Below, in pieces: positions 31,955-39,177 of a DNA stretch of 64,000 nucleotides. Within the stretch, counting starts at the first letter, position 1. The number at the start of each line of letters is the position of its first letter. Position numbers and translations under genes: made by a program. This stretch comes from Collinsella aerofaciens (GTDB lineage: Bacteria; Actinomycetota; Coriobacteriia; Coriobacteriales; Coriobacteriaceae). The stretch lies in NCBI RefSeq assembly GCF_015554145.1, contig NZ_JADNHZ010000002.1, positions 1 to 64,000 on the forward strand. Reading direction: 5' to 3'. Under the pieces are notes generated by a model, which saw only the letters and a program-made list of their open reading frames with translations, did not search any database and was not told the DNA's origin.

Positions 31955-34786
31955 CTACTCCCCCAGCAGAGCCTTCTCGGGCGTGATGGGCAGCGAGCGG
32001 ACCTGGTGGCCGGTGGCGTGTGCGACGGCCGAGGCCACGGCGGCGAGCGGCGTGTTGATGACGACCTCGCCGATCGACTTGGCACCAAACGGGCCCGTCG
32101 GCTCGTAGCTCGGCTCAAAGGCCACGCGAATGCTGCCGATATCCAGGCGCGTGGGCAGCTTGTAGCTCATAAAGTTGCCGGTGCGCAGGCGGCCGCGATC
32201 GTCATGCTCGACAATCTCATAGAGCGCATGGCCGATACCCTGGGCAATGCCGCCCTCGGCCTGGACGCGCGCGAGTGCCTCGTTGATCACGGTACCGCAG
32301 TCGACGGCAGCCGCGTAGTCCACAACAGTCACCCTGCCGGTGGCCTTGTCGACCTCGACCTCGGCAATGCCGGCCATAAACGGCGGAGGCGAAACGGGCA
32401 GGCAGGCAGAGGCATGCGAGGTCAGCGCGTCGCCGCCCTCGATGTTCTTAACGCACAGGTTGGCAAAGTCGCGCAGCGTGAGGTAACGGCCGCGCTCGCG
32501 GGCGGCGCGCTCGTCGGACAGGCGCACGTACTGACCGTCGAAGACCACGTCGGCGGCGTCAACGTCCCACATCTGGGCGGCCTTGGCGCAGATCTTCTCG
32601 CGCAGCTCGGCCGCGGCGTTCTTGGCTGCCAGACCCGTCACGTACGTGCCCGAGCTCGCATACGAGCCGGCGTCGAACGGCGACACGTCGGTATCCACGC
32701 CGCGCACCACGATCAGCGAGCTCTCCACGCCCAACTCCTCGGCGGCAATCTGCGCCAGAATCGTGTCGACGCCCATGCCGTTATCGGTGGCGCCGGTGCC
32801 GATGGTAATGAAGCCGTCCTCTTCCAGGCGCATGTCGATGCCGGCGATGTCCACGTTGGAGATACCCGAGCCCTGCATGGTGAGCGCGCAGCCCAGAGCG
32901 CGCACGCGGTCGCCCAGGTCCACGGCCAGCGGCTTGTCGCGCCAACCGATCATGTCCATCGCGCGCAGCAGGCAGCGGTCGAGCGCGCAGGCGTTGAGCT
33001 TCTCGTTGTAGTACTGCGGCATGACCTCGCCCTCGCGCACGATGTTCTTAAGGCGCAGGTCGGCGGGGTCCATGTGCAGCATGTCGGCGAGCTCGTTGAC
33101 GGCGCTCTCCACGGCAAACTGGCCCTGGGTGGCACCGTAGCCGCGATACGCGCCGCCGCGGTTGGTGTTGGTGTAGACGGCGTCCCACCTAAAGCGGCTC
33201 GCCTTCACATGGTTGTAGATGGGCAGGCTCTTATGGCCCGAAAGCCCGATCGTCGTGGTGGCGTGCTCGCCGTACGCGCCCGCGTTGGACAGCGTGTGCA
33301 AGTCGATGGCCGTGATGGTGCCGTCGTTCATGGCGCCCAGCTTAACGGTCATCTGCATCTGGTGGCGCGAGTTACCCGCGGTGATAGTCTCCTCGCGGGT
33401 GTAGCAGCAGTAGCTCGGACGGCCAGTCTGCTGGGTCACGAACGCAACGAAGATCTCGCAGCAGCCCGTCTGCTTGGAGCCAAAGCCGCCGCCGATGCGC
33501 GGCTTGATAACCTGCACCTGCGACTGCGGAATGTCGAGCGACTGCGCGACCATGCGGCGCACGTGGAAGGGCACCTGCGTGGAGGAGGTCACCGAAATGC
33601 GGCCGAACGCGTCGGTCGTCGCGAAGGCGCGGAAGGTCTCCATGGGCGCGGTCTGCGTGGCCTGGCTGGTGTAGGTGCGCTCAAAGACGATGTCGCTCTG
33701 GGCGAACGCCTCGTCCAGATCGCCATAATCGCTGGTACCGCTGCACACCAGGTTGCGAGCAACGTCGCCGCCCTGCGGGAACATAAAGGTCACGTCGCCC
33801 TCGGGGTGGACCACGATGTCGTTATCGAGTGCCTGGGTAAAGTCGATCAAGGGCTCGAGCACCTCATAGTCGACCTTGATGAGCTTGAGCGCCTTGTCGG
33901 CGGCCTCCTCGGTCTCGGCGGCGACAATCGCCACCTCCTCGTTTTGGTAACGGACGAGGTTCTCGAGAATCAGGCGGTCGTAGGGACTCGGCTGCGGATA
34001 GCTCTGACCGGCGATGGTAAAGCGGCGCTTGGGCACGTCCTCGTAGGTGTAAACGCCCACCACGCCGGGCACCTTCAGGGCGCGCGACGTATCGATGGAG
34101 CGGATCTTGGCGCGCGCATACGGGCTGCGCTTGAGCTTAACGATGAGCGCACCGGCGGGCACCATATCGCCCGTGTAGACGGGACGGCCCTCGAGCAGGG
34201 CCTTCGAGTCCTTCTTGGGCTGCTTGTGGGTAATCTGCTTGTAGGAGACGCCGTCGCAGCTGGTGTCGTTGACCGGCAGCTCGGGCATCTCGAAGCCCAC
34301 CTGCACGCCGGACTCGTTGAGAAAGCGCACGATGGCGCGCAGCTGGCTCTCGTAGCCACTGCAGCGGCACAGGTTGCCGGCGAGCTGGCGCGAGAGTTCC
34401 TCGCGCGTGGCGACGAGGCTCGGGTCCTCCTTGGCGGCGCGGGCGAGCGCCAGCACGTTCATGATGAGGCCGGGGGCGCAAAAACCGCACTGCTCAGCGC
34501 CTTCGGCAGCCATCGCGCGGGCGAGTGCCTCAGATTCGGCCTTAAGGCCCTCAAGCGTGGTGATGGTGTGGCCCTCGACACGCGCAGCGGGAACCGAGCA
34601 GCTCAGCACCGGGTCGCCGTCGAGCCACACCGTGCACAGACCGCAGTTGGTGGTCTCGCAGGCGCAGCGCACCGACGCGCAGCCCTGCTCACGCAAAAGC
34701 GAAAAGAGCATGGTGTCGGGGGCAATCTGAACCTTAACCTTGCGGCCGTTGAGCGTAAAGGAAAGATCGATGAGTTTGGCAGCCAT
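31955..34786 (-). CDS. XdhD-like fused molybdenum hydroxylase (2Fe-2S plus molybdopterin domains)
   Basis: The protein is 943 residues. Residues 1-165 form the two-cluster 2Fe-2S part: VRCACETTNCGLC (plant-type) and QCGFCAPGLIMN with GNLCRCSGY (C-terminal cluster). The rest is the xanthine dehydrogenase Mo domain: PQPSPYDRLILENLVRYQNE, RIGGGFGSKQTGCCEI, GGAYRGYGATQGQFAVES, VSPFDAGSYASSGTYVTG and the catalytic Glu region FGAKSIGEV. The single-chain fusion and these motifs match the E. coli XdhD/selenium-dependent molybdenum hydroxylase group. Substrate is probably a purine or other N-heterocycle. The ATG overlaps the stop of the FAD-subunit gene. A labile selenium ligand is inferred from family and neighbours, not from a UGA codon. 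Confidence 0.85.
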   Translation of the reverse strand: MAAKLIDLSFTLNGRKVKVQIAPDTMLFSLLREQGCASVRCACETTNCGLCTVWLDGDPVLSCSVPAARVEGHTITTLEGLKAESEALARAMAAEGAEQCGFCAPGLIMNVLALARAAKEDPSLVATREELSRQLAGNLCRCSGYESQLRAIVRFLNESGVQVGFEMPELPVNDTSCDGVSYKQITHKQPKKDSKALLEGRPVYTGDMVPAGALIVKLKRSPYARAKIRSIDTSRALKVPGVVGVYTYEDVPKRRFTIAGQSYPQPSPYDRLILENLVRYQNEEVAIVAAETEEAADKALKLIKVDYEVLEPLIDFTQALDNDIVVHPEGDVTFMFPQGGDVARNLVCSGTSDYGDLDEAFAQSDIVFERTYTSQATQTAPMETFRAFATTDAFGRISVTSSTQVPFHVRRMVAQSLDIPQSQVQVIKPRIGGGFGSKQTGCCEIFVAFVTQQTGRPSYCCYTREETITAGNSRHQMQMTVKLGAMNDGTITAIDLHTLSNAGAYGEHATTTIGLSGHKSLPIYNHVKASRFRWDAVYTNTNRGGAYRGYGATQGQFAVESAVNELADMLHMDPADLRLKNIVREGEVMPQYYNEKLNACALDRCLLRAMDMIGWRDKPLAVDLGDRVRALGCALTMQGSGISNVDIAGIDMRLEEDGFITIGTGATDNGMGVDTILAQIAAEELGVESSLIVVRGVDTDVSPFDAGSYASSGTYVTGLAAKNAAAELREKICAKAAQMWDVDAADVVFDGQYVRLSDERAARERGRYLTLRDFANLCVKNIEGGDALTSHASACLPVSPPPFMAGIAEVEVDKATGRVTVVDYAAAVDCGTVINEALARVQAEGGIAQGIGHALYEIVEHDDRGRLRTGNFMSYKLPTRLDIGSIRVAFEPSYEPTGPFGAKSIGEVVINTPLAAVASAVAHATGHQVRSLPITPEKALLGE

Positions 34787-35700
34787 TAGCGCACCTCGCT
34801 AGAATCGACGCCGGGCACGCGGCGGCAGGAATACTCGTCCGTGGCAAACTTAGGGATCCGCACGCCCTCGAGCTCGCGGGCAAGCGCGGCCGAAAGCTCG
34901 ATGCCGGCGGCGCGGCGCACGGCCTGGACGGCAAGCGGTGCCGAGATGCGACGGCGGTACTCGGCCGAGCCCCACAAGTTGGTGCCATAGCTCAGCGCGC
35001 GCACGGACGCGGCCAGGGCGTGCAGCTCGTCCTCGGAGGGCTGCTCGCCGACAAGGCCGCACGCCTCGCCCTGCAGCAGGGTCGCGCGCAGCGGACGGGC
35101 GCCCACGGCAACATGCCAGCTGTTGTCCCACCAGGCGGCGGTAACGTTTAAGGAGGGGAAGTCGGTCGCGGCCTTGCGCACGGCCTCGTAGCTTGCGCGG
35201 CAATCGTGCTTAACGACCACGACGTGCTCGATCACGTCGCGCACGTAGCCCATGTCCACGAACTCGGCGAGCGACACGCGACCGGCGCCCGTCAGCTCAA
35301 CATAGGAATCGAGCGCGAGAAAAGCCGAGAGCACGTCCGAAAAACCAAAGCGGCCGTAGATGCTGCCGCCCACCGTGGCGGTATTGCGCAGCTGCACGCC
35401 CACGATATCGTGGACGGCGAACTCAAAGACGTGGTTGACAAGCGCGTTGAGCCCGGCATGGCGCTCGAGCTGGCGCAGGGGGCACATGGCACCGATGCGA
35501 AACTCGGTCTCGGTCTCCTCGATCTGATCAAGTCCACAGGCCGAAAGGTCAATCGCCGTCGCCACACGACGCGAACCCAGGCGCATCCAGATGCCGCCGC
35601 CCACAATCTTGTTGTTGCGGTTCTTCTGTAAGAGCTCATAGGCTTCGGCCGCGTTTCCAACACGGACGTAGGTACCGAACTTGAGCACGTTCTCCCCCAT
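34786..35700 (-). CDS. Molybdenum hydroxylase FAD-binding subunit
   Basis: The protein is 304 residues. The N-terminal FAD domain has NKIVGGGIWMRLGSRRVATAIDLS, and NTATVGGSIYGRFGFSDVLSAFLAL is the typical TxGGxx(A/Y) loop. A CO-dehydrogenase-flavoprotein C-terminal domain follows. It passes electrons from the Fe-S/Mo protein downstream to NAD or another acceptor. It is short relative to some FAD subunits (about 290 is normal for the YgfM type) and complete. It is the first gene of a two-gene operon and overlaps the Mo subunit by one base. Confidence 0.85.
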   Translation of the reverse strand: MGENVLKFGTYVRVGNAAEAYELLQKNRNNKIVGGGIWMRLGSRRVATAIDLSACGLDQIEETETEFRIGAMCPLRQLERHAGLNALVNHVFEFAVHDIVGVQLRNTATVGGSIYGRFGFSDVLSAFLALDSYVELTGAGRVSLAEFVDMGYVRDVIEHVVVVKHDCRASYEAVRKAATDFPSLNVTAAWWDNSWHVAVGARPLRATLLQGEACGLVGEQPSEDELHALAASVRALSYGTNLWGSAEYRRRISAPLAVQAVRRAAGIELSAALARELEGVRIPKFATDEYSCRRVPGVDSSEVR

Positions 35701-35763
35701 CTCTTCACTTGTCCAGTACTTCTAAGTGTACCAAAGGAGGGCGCACAGCCCTCGCCACCATAG

Positions 35764-35794
35764 AAAAAGGCTCCCAGCTGGATAGCTGGGAGCC
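35764..35794 (-). terminator. Rho-independent terminator of gdhA
   Basis: GGCTCCCAGCT and AGCTGGGAGCC form a perfect 11-bp stem with a four-base loop. It is followed on the minus strand by TTTTTC, 28 bases after the gdhA stop. Confidence 0.9.
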
Positions 35795-35821
35795 TCATCA
35801 CATGCTATGTCGAGCGAAGAT

Positions 35822-37177
35822 TTAGCAGACGCCCTGGGCGAGCATGGCGTCGGCGACCTTCAGGAAGCCGGCGATGTTGGCGCCCATGACGAAGTTGCCC
35901 TCCTGGCCATACTCCTTGGCGGTGTCGTCCACGTTGTGGAACATGCCGCGCATGAGCTGCTCGAGCTTGCCGTCGACCTCCTCGAAGGTCCAGGACAGGT
36001 GCTCGGCGTTCTGGCTCATCTCCAGGCCGGACACGAGCACGCCGCCGGCGTTGGCAGCCTTACCGGGCATAAAGGCGACGCCGTTCTCCTGGAAGTAGGT
36101 CGTGGCCTCGATGGTCGTGGGCATGTTCGCGCCCTCGCCGACCACCTTGCAGCCGTTGGCGACGAGCGCCTGGGCATCCTCGAGCAGCAGCGTGTTCTCG
36201 CGAGCGCAGGGCAGCGCGATGTCGCAGGGAAGCTGCCACACGCCACGGCCGTCGCCCTCGTGCCACACGGCGTTGGGCTTCTCGTCGACATACATAGCGA
36301 GCGTGACGCCCTTGTCGTGGCCGGAACGCTTCTTGTTGTAGACGTGCTCGAGCACGGTGTAGTCGATGCCGTCGGGATCCTCGACCCAGCCGTGGGTGTC
36401 GGAGCAGGCCAGCACTTTGCCGCCGAGCTGGGAGACCTTCTGGACCGCGTAGATAGCGACGTTACCGGAGCCATGAACGACGACGTTCTTGCCCTCGAAG
36501 GAGTCGCCGCGGCTCTTGAGGTACTCGTCCACAAAGTAGACCAGGCCGTAGCCGGTGGCCTCGGTACGGGCGAGCGAGCCGCCAAAGGAGAGGCCCTTGC
36601 CGGTGAGGACGCCAGTCCACTCGTTGGTCAGGCGCTTGTACTGACCGAACAGGTAGGCAACCTCGCGGCCGCCAACGCCCAGGTCGCCGGCAGGAACGTC
36701 GGTATTGGGGCCGATGTGGCGATAGAGCTCGGTCATGAAGGACTGGCAGAAGTGCATGATCTCGTTGTTGGACTTGCCCTTGGGGTCAAAGTCGGAGCCG
36801 CCCTTGCCGCCGCCCATGGGAAGGGTGGTCAGGCTGTTCTTGAGGATCTGCTCCAGGCCCAGGAACTTGAGCATGCCCAGGGTGACCGTCGGGTTAAAGC
36901 GCAGGCCGCCCTTGTAGGGTCCAATGGCAGAGTTGAACTCGACGCGGTAGCCGCGGTTGACCTGGACCTTGCCTTGGTCATCGACCCAGGGAACACGGAA
37001 CATGACGATGCGCTCGGGCTCGACGAGACGCTCCAGCAGGGCGGCCTCCTCGTACTCGGGGTGGGCGTCGAGCGCCGGCTGGATGGTGCCGAGAATCTCG
37101 GTCGCGGCCTGGATGAACTCAGGCTGCTCGGGATAGCGGGCCTTGAGCTCTTCGAGAACTTTCTGCGTGTAGCTCAT
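35822..37177 (-). CDS. gdhA: Glutamate dehydrogenase (hexameric, NADP-type)
   Basis: The 451 residues match the usual 445-450. The substrate and catalytic region has GPYKGGLRFNPTVTLGMLKFL and PMGGGKGGSDFDPKGKS, which contains the catalytic Lys; DVPAGDLGVGGREVAYLFGQ has the catalytic Asp. The Rossmann motif VVVHGSGNVAIYAVQK binds the cofactor, and GEGANMPTT is the glutamate site. It assimilates ammonium by reductive amination of 2-oxoglutarate. The ATG at 37177 is preceded by GGAGGAAGC, which decides it over an upstream in-frame start. It is monocistronic. Confidence 0.95.
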   Translation of the reverse strand: MSYTQKVLEELKARYPEQPEFIQAATEILGTIQPALDAHPEYEEAALLERLVEPERIVMFRVPWVDDQGKVQVNRGYRVEFNSAIGPYKGGLRFNPTVTLGMLKFLGLEQILKNSLTTLPMGGGKGGSDFDPKGKSNNEIMHFCQSFMTELYRHIGPNTDVPAGDLGVGGREVAYLFGQYKRLTNEWTGVLTGKGLSFGGSLARTEATGYGLVYFVDEYLKSRGDSFEGKNVVVHGSGNVAIYAVQKVSQLGGKVLACSDTHGWVEDPDGIDYTVLEHVYNKKRSGHDKGVTLAMYVDEKPNAVWHEGDGRGVWQLPCDIALPCARENTLLLEDAQALVANGCKVVGEGANMPTTIEATTYFQENGVAFMPGKAANAGGVLVSGLEMSQNAEHLSWTFEEVDGKLEQLMRGMFHNVDDTAKEYGQEGNFVMGANIAGFLKVADAMLAQGVC

Positions 37178-37428
37178 GCTTCCTCCAATTGATGGAAAAG
37201 AAAGGTGTCGTTCGCGGCGCCCCATGCGCCGTGAGCTTTATCGACTATGGATAATATCGCACCGTTGCAGCAAAGTTTCGCATAAGCCGACGGGCGGATG
37301 TTTCGTTTTGATTACGATGCAGGTAGAAGCGTTTTTGAGCACCCGACGTACAAATCGCGTGTTTCGAAGCTGTTTCGTCCATATGGTCCATACCACCACA
37401 ATGGGCACCTTTGTGGTGGTTTTGGTGG

Positions 37429-37824
37429 TTAGAGGACGAGCTGGTGGTAGTCGGCGGGGGTTACGCGGCCTTCGGTGGCAGCGCGGAAGGCAGCGAGCGC
37501 ATCGCCGGAGAACGGCATGACCCAGCACAGCCCGCAGCCGGCGGTAATGGAGCCCGGTAATGGCATGATGCGCCCGGGCACACCGGCGGCAAGGCACAGC
37601 TGCTCGCATTCCATCACATCAAAGGTGCTGTCAAACGATACGATGATCTTGCGTTCGTGGTCGAGGGCATCACCGGACGGGTCTTCGCGGTGTGCCTCGC
37701 GATACGCCGCGGCGGCCGCTTCCTCTTCCGCAGTATGTCCACAGCCACCGCAGCCGCAAGTACAAGGCTCGGACCCATCGCAAGTGCAAGGTTCCCCGGT
37801 ATCGGGACAGATATCGTGAGGCAT
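37429..37824 (-). CDS. DUF3343 putative Se/S carrier protein with Cys-rich N-terminus
   Basis: The protein is 131 residues. The C-terminal 80 residues (IIVSFDSTFDVMECEQLCLA, GVPGRIMPLPGSITAGCGLC) match DUF3343, a small thiol-containing domain found with selenium-utilisation genes and proposed to carry Se or S. The N-terminal 30 residues are extraordinarily Cys-rich (CPDTGEPCTCDGSEPCTCGC, then GGCGH), a likely metal or chalcogen site not typical of the domain. The start at 37824 has GGGAG five bases upstream. It is 15 bp downstream of mobA and in the same run as selC. Confidence 0.7.
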   Translation of the reverse strand: MPHDICPDTGEPCTCDGSEPCTCGCGGCGHTAEEEAAAAAYREAHREDPSGDALDHERKIIVSFDSTFDVMECEQLCLAAGVPGRIMPLPGSITAGCGLCWVMPFSGDALAAFRAATEGRVTPADYHQLVL

Positions 37825-37839
37825 GGCATCTCCCATCGT

Positions 37840-38472
37840 CTAGGCGAGCAGCTCGGCTGCCGCAAACTCCTCGGGTGTATTGACGTTTTCGAAGCAGAGC
37901 GTGGAGCCGGCAATCTCGACAATCTGGGGCTCATCCAGATAGCCGGCATGGACCCGGTCAATCAAACGGCGGATGCGTTGGCGGTCCTGGTCGAGCAACT
38001 CACGGGCAACCGGCGCGCAAGCCTGGCGGCGCCACACGGCGCACAGCGGCTCAATCCCCCGCTCCTCGCGCGGGACGCACACGTCGAGCGCCTCGGCCTC
38101 AACACGATCGGTAAGCACGCCGATGAGTTCCGGCGAGACAAATGGCATATCACAGGCGACGATCGCCACGAGCGGCAATCGGGCCGCGGCCAACGAGCTC
38201 GCGATGCCGCGCATGGCACCGGCGGGGCCTTCGACGTCCATGACTACGCGGGGGCGCAGGCCATCAAACATAAGCTCCTCAAGGTAGACCAGCTCACTGG
38301 GTCGCGACGTGGTCACGACCAACTCGTCGGCAACCTGAGCCAGGCGCCCCAGCACGCGCTCGATGAGCGGCTCGCCGCAAAACAACATCCGCGCCTTGTC
38401 GCAACCCATGCGCGACGACAACCCGCCCGCCTGGACGACACAAGAAAGATCGGCTCGTCTTACGGTAGTCAT
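37840..38472 (-). CDS. mobA: Molybdenum cofactor guanylyltransferase (MobA-like)
   Basis: The protein is 210 residues. LSCVVQAGGLSSRMGCDKARMLFCGEPLIERVL is the nucleotidyltransferase GTP loop (QAGGxSxRMGxDK); LVAIVACDMPFVSPELI is the metal-binding Asp motif, and GIEPLCAVW is the C-terminal family block. It attaches GMP to Mo-molybdopterin to form the bis-MGD cofactor needed by FdhF and the protein at 42652-44769. I use the ATG at 38472 with GGAGG eleven bases upstream. Longer in-frame extensions run back into the selC tRNA and are artefacts. Confidence 0.85.
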   Translation of the reverse strand: MTTVRRADLSCVVQAGGLSSRMGCDKARMLFCGEPLIERVLGRLAQVADELVVTTSRPSELVYLEELMFDGLRPRVVMDVEGPAGAMRGIASSLAAARLPLVAIVACDMPFVSPELIGVLTDRVEAEALDVCVPREERGIEPLCAVWRRQACAPVARELLDQDRQRIRRLIDRVHAGYLDEPQIVEIAGSTLCFENVNTPEEFAAAELLA

Positions 38473-38626
38473 ACGGCAAAACACCTCCATCGGCACGTTC
38501 AAAACCCAGCGTACGAAGCTAAATACCGCCGCCGAAATAGCGGCGCTACGAAAAGCTCGTGCAAAAACAGAACAGCGCCTTTGCGGCACGCAGTAAGACC
38601 GCGAGCACAAAAGCGCTGGTAGCGTA

Positions 38627-38723
38627 TGGCGGGAACGTATGTGAATCGAACACATCCAAGACGTTTTGCACGCCTCGCAACGGTTTTGAGGACCGCGGAG
38701 CCCACCGGAGCCCATCCGTTCCC
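38627..38723 (-). tRNA. selC: tRNA-Sec (anticodon UCA)
   Basis: The RNA is 97 nt. Acceptor GGGAACG pairs with CGTTCCC, followed by G and an encoded CCA. The D stem of six pairs (GGGCTC with GGGCTC, including two G-U) and its four-base CGGT loop are hallmarks of tRNA-Sec. The anticodon loop CCTCAAA contains UCA. The extra arm has eight pairs (CGAGGCGT / ACGTCTTG) with loop GCAAA. The T arm ATGTG-TTCGATT-CACAT is normal. The eighth acceptor pair expected in bacteria is a G-A mismatch here. It decodes UGA as selenocysteine with SelA and SelB, whose genes begin 2.4 kb away. Confidence 0.93.
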
Positions 38724-38753
38724 AAGTGCGGCGGTATTTTACCAAACTAGCAG

Positions 38754-38863
38754 GGTAGTCTTTTTGGGACGGGGCTTTTTAGCTGCCCCATCCGGAGCCC
38801 TCAAAGCTTAAGACATATTTGACATAAGGTAGCTAAAAAAAGCCCCGTCCCAAAAAGACTACC
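38754..38863. repeat. Large palindrome (element C) with 31-33 base arms
   Basis: The left arm at 38754-38784 (GGTAGTC, TTTTTGGGACGGGGC, TTTTTAGCT) and the right arm at 38831-38863 are inverse complements apart from a two-base A-run difference. The AT-rich centre is 46 bases. It lies between selC and element A copy 2. The 38473-39177 gap holds selC plus elements C, A and B only. Confidence 0.8.
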
Positions 38864-38873
38864 CCGGTGTCGT

Positions 38874-39033
38874 GCCATGAAAACGGCCCATCTACTACGT
38901 TTAACCTGCAGGGATTGACCATACCCGCTTTTTCATATAAACGGCAAGTCGTCTACCTGCGGTTTTACTTTTGCTGATTTTGGCATGGTCGAGGGTGGTC
39001 ACTTAAACGTAGTAGATAGGCCCCTTTCGTGGC
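38874..39033. repeat. 160-bp element A, copy 2
   Basis: Same terminal inverted repeats (CTACTACGTTTA type) and inner GACCATACC / GGCATGGTC pair as 23237-23396, with identical total length. The interior is diverged. Confidence 0.8.
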
Positions 39034-39085
39034 GACCGACCCGATTCAAGGCTCAAGGTGGCCAACTTCAGCTGGCCATCCTCAA

Positions 39086-39152
39086 AGTTGCGGTGGAATA
39101 GTTCCTGGAAGAGGCATCTAAACCGGAAAACAGGGACTATTTCACCGCAACT
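39086..39152. repeat. Element B, copy 2
   Basis: Outer arms AGTTGCGGTG and CACCGCAACT are as in copy 1. The inner arms (AATAGTTCC / GGGACTATT, one G-U) differ from copy 1 but still pair. A lone left arm (AGTTGCGGTG) also occurs at 61523-61532. Confidence 0.75.
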
Positions 39153-39177
39153 GAGGAGGCGGGGGCAGGTGACCGGC

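Noticed and set aside
31916-34789. A 957-codon open frame on the plus strand opposite the molybdenum hydroxylase
   Set aside because: It is antisense to a gene with complete family motifs, has Ala/His/Leu/Val-rich composition typical of the reverse strand of GC-rich genes, and shows no recognisable domain or ribosome site.
38473-38745. An N-terminal extension of MobA back to 38745
   Set aside because: The extension would be translated from the selC tRNA sequence; the GTP-loop domain begins right after the ATG at 38472, which has its own ribosome site.
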